A DNA stretch of 45,235 bases from an uncultured Eubacterium sp. (GCA_947385775.1 CANDMI010000026.1:1-45235), one strand, 5' to 3'. Positions 24,563-32,756 are shown, counted from the stretch's first letter. A program made the numbers and translations. Notes: generated from the letters alone by a model not told the origin.

Positions 24563-25205
24563 CCAGGAACTGATCCGGCAAAGCTTGCAGATCATACTTG
24601 GGACCGCGCCGGATTTTGAGGTGCTTGACGCGGTGTCCAATGGGCAGGAGGTGATACGCTCCATTCGAAAGGAGAAGCCGGATGTGATCTTGATGGACAT
24701 ACGGATGCCGAAAATGGATGGAGTCGCCTGCACGCAGATCATCAAGGAAAATTATCCCCAGATCAAGATCATTATTTTGACGACCTTTGATGATGATGAA
24801 TATGTTTTCGACGCTTTAAAATATGGGGCGAGCGGGTATCTGCTAAAAGGGATTTCGACCAATGAGCTGACGGAGGCGATCCGTAAGGTGCATAAGGGAA
24901 GCGCGATGATCAACGAGGACATCGCGTCTAAGGTGTTAAAGCTGTTTTCTAGGATGGCAAAGTCAAATCTTGCGATCCAGATCGAGGAAAAGCAGACGGC
25001 GGATCTGAAAAACACAGAATGGAAGATCATCGCGCTGGTGGGCCAGGGGCTTTCCAATAAAGAGATCGCGGGAAAAATGAAGCTTTCAGAAGGCACCGTC
25101 CGAAACGGCCTTAGCGCGATCTTAAGCAAATTGCAGCTGCGGGACCGGACGCAGCTTGCGATATGGGCGGTGCAGACTGGCGTTGTAAACCAGGCGTTTG
25201 AATAA
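24537..25205 (+). CDS. NarL/FixJ family response regulator
   Basis: DNA-binding regulator of 222 aa. Receiver domain with acidic pocket D8/D9, phosphoacceptor D54 in ILMDIRMPKMDG, Thr in LTTFDDDEYV and Lys in GYLLKGIS. C-terminal LuxR-type helix-turn-helix: EWKIIALVGQGLSNKEIAGK, then MKLSEGTVRNGLSAILSKLQ. GGAGG with 9-nt spacing supports ATG 24537 over GTG 24519. Cognate partner of the overlapping kinase. Direct repeats GTCATGTGAAAA upstream of the PTS operon are candidate binding sites. Confidence 0.92.
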   Translation: MIKLLIADDQELIRQSLQIILGTAPDFEVLDAVSNGQEVIRSIRKEKPDVILMDIRMPKMDGVACTQIIKENYPQIKIIILTTFDDDEYVFDALKYGASGYLLKGISTNELTEAIRKVHKGSAMINEDIASKVLKLFSRMAKSNLAIQIEEKQTADLKNTEWKIIALVGQGLSNKEIAGKMKLSEGTVRNGLSAILSKLQLRDRTQLAIWAVQTGVVNQAFE

Positions 25206-25222
25206 GCATAGGGGTATTTGCG

Positions 25223-26560
25223 ATGGATGTTTGGAAAACCAGAAAAAACATTGCGGCGGGGGCGCTTTGCGCGTTATTGGCGGCTGCGCTTATCGTTCTA
25301 TATACAGACGCGTACAAACAGCTGCCCGGCTTAAAAAGCACACTGACGGTGGGCGTATTTTCGGACAGCTATTGGGAGGTGCAAAATGGCTACGCTTATC
25401 GGATCTTGGACGACGCGGTTTTGGCTTTTCAAAAGAGCCATCCGGATGTGGAGGTGTCTTATACGAGCGGCGTTTTAAAAGCTGATTATTCCGAATGGCT
25501 GGCGCAGCAGCTTTTAAATGGCTCTATGCCGGATGTGTTTTTTGTGCTCTCGGATGATTTTAATGATTTTGCGGAGCTTGGGGCGTTAAAAAATTTACAG
25601 CCTTTTATTGAAGGGGACGACAGTTTTTGCGAGGAGGATTTTTATTCGTCGGCATACGCTTATGGGAAATATAATGGGAAGCAGTATTCGATTCCTTATG
25701 AGTGCGCGCCAAAGCTGATGTTTTTAAATAAGACGATCCTTAAGCGGGAAGGGCTTGAAATACCGGATGAGCAATGGACCTGGGATGATTTTTATAAGAT
25801 ATGCGATAAGGTTACGAAAGATACGGACGGGAATGGGACGGTCGACCAGTTTGGCGTTGTGGGATATACGTGGGAGGAAGCGTTTGAATCCAATGGCGTG
25901 CAGGCGTTTGACCAAAAAGGGACGAAGTGCAGCCTGACCGGGGAGCGCGTAGAGCAGGCGCTTGTTTTTATGGAAAAGCTGGAGGGGCTTGGAAATGGAT
26001 ATCATGTAACGACGAAAGATTTTGACCTTGGAAAGGCGCTGTTTCAGCCGATGTCGTTTTCCGAATACCGGGCTTATAAGCCCTATCCTTTAAGCGTAAA
26101 AAAGTATACGGGCTTTGAATGGGACTGCATACCGATGCCGTCTGGCCCCCAGGGGGAAAATATATCGACGCTGGACGCGTTGCTCGTCGCCATGAGCGCT
26201 GATACGAAAAATGCGGGGTATGCATGGGAGTTTATCAAAGAGCTGACATATGACGCTGCGCTCCAGTCTGAGATTTTTGATTATTCGGAAGGCGTGTCGG
26301 TATTAAAGGAGGTCACAGGCTCTGACCAGACGCTTTACCGGCTGTTGGAAAGCAGCGGGGACAACCAGAGCATGAATTTGCGGATATTAAACGACGCGGT
26401 CGAGCATGCGGTCGTCGCGCCAAGGTTTCGCAATTATAAGGGCGCGGTCGCGGAAGTCGACAAGGCGGTACGGGGGATACTGGATGGAAACGGGAATATC
26501 CGTATGGGGCAGATTATTGGAAGCCGCACGGTAAACAAATATTTGGAAAGGCAAAAATAA
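25223..26560 (+). CDS. Extracellular solute-binding protein family 1, membrane-anchored
   Basis: Maltose-binding-protein-like protein of 445 aa. N-terminal hydrophobic helix (AAGALCALLAAALIVLYTDA) without a lipobox, so anchored rather than lipidated. Ligand fold segments: LDDAVLAFQKSHPDVEVSY, MPDVFFVLSDDFNDFAELG, GKQYSIPYECAPKLMFLNK, WTWDDFYKICDKVTKDTDG (with DTDGNGTVDQFG, a calcium-loop-like motif) and VAMSADTKNAGYAWEFIKEL. It follows the response regulator by 17 nt and closes the four-gene cassette before a terminator. Again no permease is present, which suggests a sensory role or capture for another transporter. Confidence 0.85.
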   Translation: MDVWKTRKNIAAGALCALLAAALIVLYTDAYKQLPGLKSTLTVGVFSDSYWEVQNGYAYRILDDAVLAFQKSHPDVEVSYTSGVLKADYSEWLAQQLLNGSMPDVFFVLSDDFNDFAELGALKNLQPFIEGDDSFCEEDFYSSAYAYGKYNGKQYSIPYECAPKLMFLNKTILKREGLEIPDEQWTWDDFYKICDKVTKDTDGNGTVDQFGVVGYTWEEAFESNGVQAFDQKGTKCSLTGERVEQALVFMEKLEGLGNGYHVTTKDFDLGKALFQPMSFSEYRAYKPYPLSVKKYTGFEWDCIPMPSGPQGENISTLDALLVAMSADTKNAGYAWEFIKELTYDAALQSEIFDYSEGVSVLKEVTGSDQTLYRLLESSGDNQSMNLRILNDAVEHAVVAPRFRNYKGAVAEVDKAVRGILDGNGNIRMGQIIGSRTVNKYLERQK

Positions 26561-26604
26561 GAGGGCATAAAACCAGAAAAATTCGGGTTTTATGCCCTCT
26601 TTTT
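26561..26604 (+). terminator. Terminator of the sensory cassette
   Basis: GAGGGCATAAAACC and GGTTTTATGCCCTC form a perfect 14-bp stem followed by TTTTT. Confidence 0.95.
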
Positions 26605-26608
26605 ATGC

Positions 26609-26780
26609 GCAGGCCCGCAAGAGGAAGTTTGCTGCTGCGCAGCATGCGGGCCGCGCGGCGAGTAGGGAATGCGAGATTCCCTACTCGATTATGAGCACGG
26701 GTGCCCGGCGCGCGAGTAGGGAATACGAGATTCCCTACTCGATTATGAGCAGGCCCGCAAGAGGAAGTTTACTGCTGCGC
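26609..26780. repeat. Nested hairpin repeat cluster (A-B-B-A)
   Basis: Unit A (GCAGGCCCGCAAGAGGAAGT then TTRCTGCTGCGC, 32 bp) occurs at 26609-26640 and 26749-26780 with one difference. Unit B (39 bp) occurs at 26659-26697 and 26713-26751 with one difference; its core is CGAGTAGGGAAT / ATTCCCTACTCG, a perfect 12-bp stem around NCGAG, followed by ATTATGAGCA. Unit A also contributes a GGCCCGC/GCGGGCC stem. The cluster fills the gap between the sensory cassette and the PTS operon. A short open frame through it merely reads the repeats. Confidence 0.88.
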
Positions 26781-26806
26781 GGCCCGCGTTTGCGTGGGTG
26801 ACTTGC

Positions 26807-26840
26807 GTCATGTGAAAATGTGACAAATGTCATGTGAAAA
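26807..26840 (+). promoter_or_regulatory. Direct-repeat operator before the PTS operon
   Basis: GTCATGTGAAAA occurs at 26807-26818 and 26829-26840, 22 bp apart (two helical turns), with the palindrome TGACAAATGTCA between them. A -10-like TATACT lies at 26880-26885 without a good -35, as expected for an activator-dependent promoter. A regulator binding here would sit about 45-80 bp upstream of the start site. Confidence 0.55.
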
Positions 26841-26956
26841 AAGTGATATTTGTTAGATGGAAAAACAAAATTATTTTTATATACTAAGTCATGAAAACAA
26901 GGAAACGGAAGGCAGGAAAAAAGAGACTGCCGGTCACAAAGGAGGTGTTTTACGGT

Positions 26957-27385
26957 ATGAAGTATATTGTTTTAGTCAGCCACGGAACTTTTGCGCCTGG
27001 AATGCATAATGCATTGAAAATGCTTGCGGGAGAGGAAAGGGAGGATATTCTTTCCACAAGTCTGGAAAACGGGATGGGTTCGGACGTTTATATGGAAAAT
27101 GTCCGTAAATGCGTCGAAAAGATCACGCCAAAGGATGAGATTTTACTGCTTGGGGATCTGGTCGGCGGCTCGCCATTGACCCTGGCGGCAAACGTGATCG
27201 CGGAACGCGGGCTTTTGCCAAAAACCGTAATGATCGGGGGCGTAAACATGCCGCTTGCTTTAAGCGCGGCGTTAATGAAAGATGAGATGGAGCTGGATGA
27301 GCTTGCGGATGTGCTGCTTGCGGAATCCAGAGAAGTGATGCAGGAATTTAAGATCACGCAGGACGATGAGGAAGAAGAGCTTTAA
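26957..27385 (+). CDS. PTS mannose-family EIIA component
   Basis: Cytoplasmic phosphotransfer protein of 142 aa. The phosphorylated His is residue 9 in IVLVSHGTFAPGM, as in mannose/sorbose-family EIIA. LLLGDLVGGSPLTLAAN and GGVNMPLALSAAL are family segments. The start at 26957 follows an excellent AAAGGAGGTG; an upstream in-frame reading from 26891 adds a Lys/Arg-rich stretch with no ribosome site. First gene of a seven-gene operon. Confidence 0.92.
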   Translation: MKYIVLVSHGTFAPGMHNALKMLAGEEREDILSTSLENGMGSDVYMENVRKCVEKITPKDEILLLGDLVGGSPLTLAANVIAERGLLPKTVMIGGVNMPLALSAALMKDEMELDELADVLLAESREVMQEFKITQDDEEEEL

Positions 27386-27455
27386 GAAATGGGCGCGGAA
27401 AAATGCAAAAAATGATTGGAAAAATAATTTTGAAAGAAAATAGGAGGTAATGAAA

Positions 27456-27950
27456 ATGGCAGTATCATTTATTCGAGTAGACGATCGTATGATCCATGGG
27501 CAGACCTGTACAAGATGGGCGTTGGAGTATCCTTGCGACGGGCTGATCGCGGTAAATAACGCGGCGGCGAAAAATCCGGTTTTAAAATCCGCTTATAAAA
27601 GCGCAAGCGGGAAAAAGACGTTTGTATGGACGCTGGATGAATTTAAAGAAAAATGCGGGAAGGTTTTGCAGAGTAAGGACAATTATTTCCTGATCACCAA
27701 AAACCCGTTAGACATGGAAAAAATCCTGGTGGAGCAGGGTTTTCAGCCTGGAATTAAAACGGTCATTATCGGGCCTTGCAACGACAGGCCGGGCACGACA
27801 AAGCTTGGAAACAACCAGTCCATTACCAACGAGGAAGCGCAGGCGTTGGAAAATATCATGAACGCCGGATATGAGGTGGAATTTGCGCTGTTAAAAGAAG
27901 AAGCCATTGGCAACTGGAAAAAATTCCGTGGGCAGTTTGGTTTTCATTAA
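27456..27950 (+). CDS. PTS mannose/fructose/sorbose-family EIIB component
   Basis: Cytoplasmic EIIB of 164 aa that takes phosphate from EIIA and gives it to the sugar bound by IIC/IID. The active-site His is His14 in FIRVDDRMIHGQ. Later segment VIIGPCNDRPGTTKLGNNQS and EVEFALLKEE are family-typical. Of two in-frame ATGs (27450 and 27456) the second has the correct 8-nt spacing from AGGAGG. EIIA and EIIB are separate genes rather than fused. Confidence 0.93.
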   Translation: MAVSFIRVDDRMIHGQTCTRWALEYPCDGLIAVNNAAAKNPVLKSAYKSASGKKTFVWTLDEFKEKCGKVLQSKDNYFLITKNPLDMEKILVEQGFQPGIKTVIIGPCNDRPGTTKLGNNQSITNEEAQALENIMNAGYEVEFALLKEEAIGNWKKFRGQFGFH

Positions 27951-27980
27951 TAGAAGGCGGCGTATGAGAGGAGGATGGTT

Positions 27981-28814
27981 ATGGAAATCAGTTGGTTACA
28001 GGCGATATTGCTTGGACTTTGCGCATGCCTTGCGAGTATGCCCGGCATGGGCGGTTCATCCATCGGAAATTATACATTAGGAAGACCGCTGGTGGGCGGC
28101 CTTGTATGCGGACTGATCTTAGGGGATATGTCCACCGGCGTGTTAGTGGGCTGCGCGATGCAGGTTGTATACATTGCGTTGGTTACGCCGGGAGGAACGG
28201 TATCGGCGGACGTGCGTGCGGTCAGCTATATCGGGATCCCGCTTGCGATGGTGGCGTTAAGCAGCTATGGGCTAAGCGCGGAATCTACGGAAGGCGCGGC
28301 TTTGGCGACCTCGTTTGGCACGATGGTCGGCACCCTTGGCACAGTATTGTTTTATGGCACGGCTACGATCAATCTGGTGTGGCAGCATATGGGCTGGGCC
28401 GCGGTGGAAAAAAGGCAGTACAAAAAGCTGTATCTTGTAGATATGGTGTTGCCATGGATCTCCCACTTTGCATGCTCCTTTATTCCGACGGTGATCATGT
28501 GTAAGATGGGAACGAGCGTGGTGGAGCTGATCAAGACGACGCTGCCGATGGACGGCCTTGCAATGAAGACCTTATTTACAGTCGGCTCTTTGCTTCCTTG
28601 CGTCGGGATCGCCATTTTGTTAAAGCAGATCATAAAAAACGCGACGGATTTTGTGCCGTTTCTGTTTGGATTTGTGCTTGCGGCGTCCTTGGGGATTAAT
28701 TTAGTTTCCGCTACGGTAGTGGCAGGAATGTTTGCGATTATAAATTATAAGATTAAAATGCTTTCAGCGCAGGGGGCGCCTGCGATGGCGGAGGAAGAGG
28801 AGGAGGATATCTGA
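27981..28814 (+). CDS. PTS mannose/fructose/sorbose-family EIIC component
   Basis: Membrane channel subunit of 277 aa with about seven hydrophobic segments. Family pattern: WLQAILLGLCACLASMPGMG, RPLVGGLVCGLILGDMSTG, QVVYIALVTPGGTVSADVR. Together with IID it forms the sugar pathway. GAGGAGG lies 6 nt before ATG 27981; the ATG at 27975 is too close to it. The acidic C-terminus (AEEEEEDI) is cytoplasmic. Confidence 0.93.
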   Translation: MEISWLQAILLGLCACLASMPGMGGSSIGNYTLGRPLVGGLVCGLILGDMSTGVLVGCAMQVVYIALVTPGGTVSADVRAVSYIGIPLAMVALSSYGLSAESTEGAALATSFGTMVGTLGTVLFYGTATINLVWQHMGWAAVEKRQYKKLYLVDMVLPWISHFACSFIPTVIMCKMGTSVVELIKTTLPMDGLAMKTLFTVGSLLPCVGIAILLKQIIKNATDFVPFLFGFVLAASLGINLVSATVVAGMFAIINYKIKMLSAQGAPAMAEEEEEDI

Positions 28815-28815
28815 T

Positions 28816-29649
28816 ATGGAAAAGAAATTATCCAAAAAAGCGTTGCTCAAATCCTTCCATAATTGGTATTACGGGCATCTGACCTGTTTTTCCCAGGAGC
28901 ATATGCAGACTTTCGGGTATTTATGCGCGATGCTCCCGCTGGTGACGGAGCTGTACCAGAATGAGGAGGAAAAGGCGAAAGCCATGAATACATATACGGC
29001 GTTTTTTAACACAGAGCCGCAGCTTGGCACGGTGATCGTAGGAATGACCGCCGGGCTTGAAGAAGCCAGGGCAAACGGGGCGGACGATGTGGACGATGAG
29101 ACGATCAACGGACTGCGCGCCGGGTTAATGGGGCCGGTGGCAGGGATTGGCGATTCCTTGGTCGTTGGCACGGTGATCCCGATTTTGCTTGGCATCGCGA
29201 TGGGGATGTCCGGAGGCGGTTCTCCGCTTGGCGCGATCTTTTATATTATAGTATGGAATCTGTTTGCATATTTTGGGATGCGGTTTTTATATTTCAAAGG
29301 CTACAACCTTGGCGCGAAGGCCGTGGAGTTTTTGATCGGCGCGCAGGGCGAGGCGATCCGTGAATCTGTATCGATACTTGGCGGCATCGTAATCGGCGCG
29401 GTGTCCGCGACCTGGGTAAGCGTTACGACATCCTTTACGCTGTATAACGAAGCGGGGGAGCCTTATCTGGAATTGCAGAATAAATTAAACGACGTGTTTC
29501 CGGGCCTATTAACCGCGGTATTTATCGTAATCTGCTGGTTTTTGATGGCAAAAAAGAGGATGTCGCCGATTAAAGTGATGCTGCTGCTTGTGGCAGTCGC
29601 TTTCGTGGGTGTATTTGTCGGATTCTTTGATCCGAATTTAACATATTAA
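28816..29649 (+). CDS. PTS mannose/fructose/sorbose-family EIID component
   Basis: Membrane subunit of 277 aa that pairs with IIC. Recognisable stretches: LTCFSQEHMQTFGYLCAMLP, NTEPQLGTVIVGMTAGLEEA, GLRAGLMGPVAGIGDSLVVG and a hydrophobic C-terminal half ending in FVGVFVGFFDPNLTY. It begins 1 nt after the iIC stop with GAGGAGG upstream. The substrate is not deducible; the family imports mannose, glucose, sorbose, fructose, N-acetyl-hexosamines and glycosylated amino sugars. Confidence 0.93.
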   Translation: MEKKLSKKALLKSFHNWYYGHLTCFSQEHMQTFGYLCAMLPLVTELYQNEEEKAKAMNTYTAFFNTEPQLGTVIVGMTAGLEEARANGADDVDDETINGLRAGLMGPVAGIGDSLVVGTVIPILLGIAMGMSGGGSPLGAIFYIIVWNLFAYFGMRFLYFKGYNLGAKAVEFLIGAQGEAIRESVSILGGIVIGAVSATWVSVTTSFTLYNEAGEPYLELQNKLNDVFPGLLTAVFIVICWFLMAKKRMSPIKVMLLLVAVAFVGVFVGFFDPNLTY

Positions 29650-29667
29650 TTATCAGGAGGTAATGCC

Positions 29668-29973
29668 ATGAATGCCAATGAAAAAAGAAGACTGTCAGCG
29701 GAAGCGAAAATGCAGGCTCATGCCCTTAAAATTATTAACCGGTGGAAAAATATCGCGCTTATTTCGTCAGCGATCGGTGTCACTATTACCTATTACGGCA
29801 TGACAAACGGCATTCAGAATCTTTTGCTTGGCATTTTTGGCATTATTATAATAGCGGCAAGTTCTCTGATCGCGGTGGTCTTAAATCTGGGCCTTAAAAA
29901 TGGACGCAGGAATGTTGGAAAGATATTAAATATTTTAGATGGAGGTGGAAGCGATGAAGTTAATCTGCCTTGA
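29668..29973 (+). CDS. Small two-helix membrane protein in the PTS operon
   Basis: Protein of 101 aa, family not recognised. Two hydrophobic segments (IALISSAIGVTITYYGM and LLLGIFGIIIIAASSLIAVV) are flanked by basic termini. It sits between IID and the phosphatase, with AGGAGG upstream, and overlaps the next gene by 20 nt. Possible roles include a PTS accessory subunit, by position only. Confidence 0.75.
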   Translation: MNANEKRRLSAEAKMQAHALKIINRWKNIALISSAIGVTITYYGMTNGIQNLLLGIFGIIIIAASSLIAVVLNLGLKNGRRNVGKILNILDGGGSDEVNLP

Positions 29974-30757
29974 TATTGACGGTACGGTTTTAAATGATAA
30001 AAAAGAGGTATTGCCTGCGGTGCGAAAGGCGGTCAGGGAAGCGTCGGATATGGGCGTTCGGATCGCGCTGGCATCCGGCAGGATGCCGGCTGGGGTTGAC
30101 CTGGTGGAAAAAGAGCTGGGAGTAGAGTGTGTAAAAATCTGCAACGCGGGGACATATGTGGTCCTGGGCGATCAGTGTATCAGCGCGCATACCCTGCTGC
30201 CGCGCACGATGCTTGCGGTTTATCAGGATATCGCGGACAAAAACCAGGTCCCGCTTTGGATCTTTCAGGAGCGGAAATGGTTCGTGACCAAAATGGACCC
30301 GTATATTGAGCGTGAGATAAGCATCGTGCAGTACCGCCCGCAGGTTTTGGACGCGCGTATGCTGGCTAACCAGTGGGAGGCGGAAAAAACCGGGCCAAAT
30401 AAGCTGTTGATCGCTGCGGCGCCAGAAAAGCTGCGCGTGATTTATGAGCAGATGAAACGGCAGGCGATAGCGGATATCGATATCGCCTGCTCTTCCGAGT
30501 CGCTGCTTGAGATTTTTCCAAAAGGCGTGACAAAAGCCACCGCGCTTATCAAGATCTGTGAAAAGCTAAAGATTGATTTATCGGATACCGCCGCCATCGG
30601 CGATCAGGAGCTGGATATTCCTATGATAGAAGCCGCCGGGATCGGGATCGCGATGGGAAACGCGATCGACGCGTTAAAGCAAAAAGCGGATTTTGTCACA
30701 AAGACAAATAATGAAGCTGGCGTTGCCCATGCGATATGGCATTTTTTAAAGGTATGA
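29954..30757 (+). CDS. Cof-type HAD-IIB family phosphatase
   Basis: Haloacid-dehalogenase hydrolase of 267 aa. Motif I LDIDGTVLND, motif II ALASGR, a C2 cap, motif III Lys in FPKGVTKATAL, and motif IV AIGDQELDIPMIEAAG are all present. Such enzymes dephosphorylate sugar phosphates; inside this operon it may act on the imported sugar phosphate. ATG 29954 has GGAGGTGG 6-7 nt upstream and overlaps the previous gene. Confidence 0.9.
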   Translation: MKLICLDIDGTVLNDKKEVLPAVRKAVREASDMGVRIALASGRMPAGVDLVEKELGVECVKICNAGTYVVLGDQCISAHTLLPRTMLAVYQDIADKNQVPLWIFQERKWFVTKMDPYIEREISIVQYRPQVLDARMLANQWEAEKTGPNKLLIAAAPEKLRVIYEQMKRQAIADIDIACSSESLLEIFPKGVTKATALIKICEKLKIDLSDTAAIGDQELDIPMIEAAGIGIAMGNAIDALKQKADFVTKTNNEAGVAHAIWHFLKV

Positions 30758-30786
30758 CGCGAGGATTGGACTGGGGAGGGATTCGT

Positions 30787-31047
30787 ATGGTAAGTTTTAC
30801 TTTTATGGTAAATGATGAAATGGGAATGCACGCAAGACCGGCAGGGCTATTGGTTAGGGAAGCGGCAAAATGCACCGGGAAAGTGACGATTCGAAAAGGA
30901 GAGAAAACCGGGGACGCGAAACGTATTTTTAACGTTATGGGGCTTTCGATCAAGGCGCATGAGGAAGTGGAGATCACAGTGGAAGGGGACAGGGAAAAGG
31001 AAGAGGCGCAGGCGTTGGAGTTGTTTTTGAAAGAGTTGTTCCAGTAA
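30787..31047 (+). CDS. HPr-family phosphocarrier with Arg at position 46
   Basis: HPr-like protein of 86 aa at the end of the PTS operon. The phosphotransfer His15 is intact in EMGMHARPAGLLV, so it can pass phosphate from enzyme I to EIIA. The HPr-kinase site is lost: aligned with the usual KSIMGVMSL, this protein has K45-R46-I47-F48-N49-V50-M51, so Ser46 is Arg. It should therefore carry phosphate without being drawn into CcpA-type catabolite repression. GGGAGGG precedes ATG 30787; the longer frame from 30736 lacks a ribosome site. Confidence 0.92.
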   Translation: MVSFTFMVNDEMGMHARPAGLLVREAAKCTGKVTIRKGEKTGDAKRIFNVMGLSIKAHEEVEITVEGDREKEEAQALELFLKELFQ

Positions 31048-31049
31048 AA

Positions 31050-31079
31050 AAGAGCCGCAGTTATAAGCGGCTCTTTTAA
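31050..31079. terminator. Terminator between HPr and the Rpn-family gene
   Basis: AAGAGCCGC and GCGGCTCTT form a 9-bp stem, preceded by an A-run and followed by TTTT-like sequence, so it can serve both convergent genes. Confidence 0.9.
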
Positions 31080-31087
31080 TATACGCT

Positions 31088-32020
31088 TCAGTCGTCATCA
31101 GACATATTCTGTATCCAAAAAGAAACCGTATTTATGTCCATTTCCACGACATCGGCGATATCCTGGATCGGCAAGCCTTTCTTATTCAGACGGAAGACAA
31201 CTTTTTTTGCATAGTTCATTTCACCCTGACGGATGCCTTGTTTAATGCCCTGCTTAATGCCCTGTTCAATGCCCCTTTTTTCAATCCTGTCAAGCGCTTC
31301 GCTCATATTTTTTGGCTCCTTTCCTTTTTCTGTGAATCTGGCTGTTTCTGTAAATCGGGAATCGTTTGTCAGTGTGGACAAAAGCTGCAAGACTTCCCGC
31401 ATATGCCGCACGTCTTTGTTAGAGCCGTTATAGGCTCCGGTCTTACGCATTTGCACAAAATAATCCGCTACGATGCCAAAGTCGCTCTGAAATCCGGCGA
31501 CTTGTTCGTCTGTGAGCCATGCGATCTCGAACAGGTTAAGCCGGTAATTGTTTACAAATGGCAGTAACACGTCGTTTAGATTTTCCCCGAGGGCTTCATG
31601 GAGCGACCGCGCTTTATCCCAGCGTTTCTTATAGCCAAAGTACAAAACCAATGTTATAACCGGATATCTGTCTGTCGATTTTTTTCTTTTGCCGTCTTTG
31701 TCTTTTACATATGCAAGCTGGTCACGATATGCGGTGCCGTCGTACCCGATGACTCGAAGCGGCATGTCTGATTCCGCTTCCGTTTCATTTTCAATGCCGA
31801 TATAGGCGATGCGGATATTACTTTTTTTCCAGTATTTGGAGGTGTCCCGTTCCTGTTCCCGCAGGGATTTTTCCCCTTGGTACACGGAGCGTTCCCGCCC
31901 CTGCTCCAGATCTTGTTCCAGTATTCTTTTTTGACCTTGAAAAAGCAGATTGTTTATGATGTCCGCAAATACGTCATTGAACGCTTCCAGGGCTTTTTCT
32001 GTTATATCTTTTTCAGTCAT
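31088..32020 (-). CDS. Rpn family recombination-promoting nuclease/putative transposase
   Basis: PD-(D/E)XK-type nuclease relative, about 310 aa, of the Rpn/YhgA-like family abundant in Clostridia. Typical parts: MTEKDITEKALEAFNDVFAD, RIAYIGIENETEAESDMPLR, VIGYDGTAYRDQL, PVITLVLYFGYKKRWD, and the low-complexity IEQGIKQGIKQGIRQGE near the C-terminus encoded by short tandem repeats, followed by a helix-turn-helix-like tail (GLPIQDIADVVEMDINTV). I use ATG 32020; a TTG at 32065 is in frame. These genes are often multicopy; no inverted repeats flank this one. Confidence 0.8.
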   Translation of the reverse strand: MTEKDITEKALEAFNDVFADIINNLLFQGQKRILEQDLEQGRERSVYQGEKSLREQERDTSKYWKKSNIRIAYIGIENETEAESDMPLRVIGYDGTAYRDQLAYVKDKDGKRKKSTDRYPVITLVLYFGYKKRWDKARSLHEALGENLNDVLLPFVNNYRLNLFEIAWLTDEQVAGFQSDFGIVADYFVQMRKTGAYNGSNKDVRHMREVLQLLSTLTNDSRFTETARFTEKGKEPKNMSEALDRIEKRGIEQGIKQGIKQGIRQGEMNYAKKVVFRLNKKGLPIQDIADVVEMDINTVSFWIQNMSDDD

Positions 32021-32195
32021 ATTTTTCTGCTGCGTGTATCCTTTCTGGCAGTTTATCCAGACCAAATAATATATTATAAAATTTCTATTGATAAATCCAA
32101 CATGATAAACCTATTATAAACGATTCTGACGCTGATGAAAATAGTTTTTTAGATGAAATTTGCAGCCGTATCCATCCGATTCCGTTTCCAGCGGC

Positions 32196-32224
32196 TTGCT
32201 TTTTATGCAAAAGGAAAATATAAT
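32196..32224 (+). promoter_or_regulatory. Promoter of the C_GCAxxG_C_C gene
   Basis: TTGCTT (32196-32201) and TATAAT (32219-32224) with 17-nt spacing, 41 nt before the start codon. Confidence 0.7.
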
Positions 32225-32264
32225 AAAAGTAAAACACGCTCTAGAAAGAATGGAGGAAAGAAAA

Positions 32265-32756
32265 ATGGACGAAAAAAACACAAAGACAAAAGAGGAACGC
32301 GCAAAGGAATTATTTTTCGAGGGCTATAACTGCGCCCAGGCGGTTGTGGGGGCGTTTTTGGAGGACGGCGGGATCGGGCTGGAGACGGATAAAAGCAGGA
32401 TATTAAGTATGGTCTCCTCCTTTGGAGGGGGCATGGGCAGGCTGCGGGAAGTGTGCGGGGCGGTAAGCGGCATGTTTTTTGTGGCGGGCGCGCTGTACGG
32501 GTATTGCGATCCAAAGGATCTGGAGGCGAAAAAAGAGCATTATCAAAGGATACAGGAGCTTGCCGCCCGGTTTAAAGAGAGCAACGGCTCGATCATCTGC
32601 CGGGAGCTGCTTGGGCTGGAAGGAAAAGATACAAGCCCGAATCCAAGCCCAAGGACAGAGGAATATTACCAAAAGCGCCCATGTCCGGACAAAATCGGAG
32701 ACGCGGCAAGGATTATGGAAGAATATATCAAAGAGCATCCCCTGGAGGCGCGCTGA
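32265..32756 (+). CDS. C_GCAxxG_C_C family putative redox protein
   Basis: Protein of 163 aa with the spaced Cys pattern of the family: GYNCAQAV, EVCGAVSG (the GCAxxG-like element reads CGAVSG), IICRELLG and KRPCPDKIGDAA. The conserved GGGMGRLREVCGAV core is clear. The family is presumed redox-active or metal-binding and is common in anaerobes. ATG 32265 has GGAGG 8 nt upstream. Monocistronic. Confidence 0.88.
   Translation: MDEKNTKTKEERAKELFFEGYNCAQAVVGAFLEDGGIGLETDKSRILSMVSSFGGGMGRLREVCGAVSGMFFVAGALYGYCDPKDLEAKKEHYQRIQELAARFKESNGSIICRELLGLEGKDTSPNPSPRTEEYYQKRPCPDKIGDAARIMEEYIKEHPLEAR

Noticed and set aside
26609-26780. Possible CRISPR array
   Set aside because: Only two copies of each unit, A-B-B-A order, unit-internal hairpins and no spacers of even length or cas genes.
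26592-26801. Open frame of 69 codons with repeated SREYEIPYSIMS-like peptide
   Set aside because: It only translates the hairpin repeats and has no ribosome site; the DNA palindromes explain the peptide pattern.
31088-32020. Rpn-family gene as part of an intact insertion sequence
   Set aside because: No terminal inverted repeats or target duplication are visible around it.
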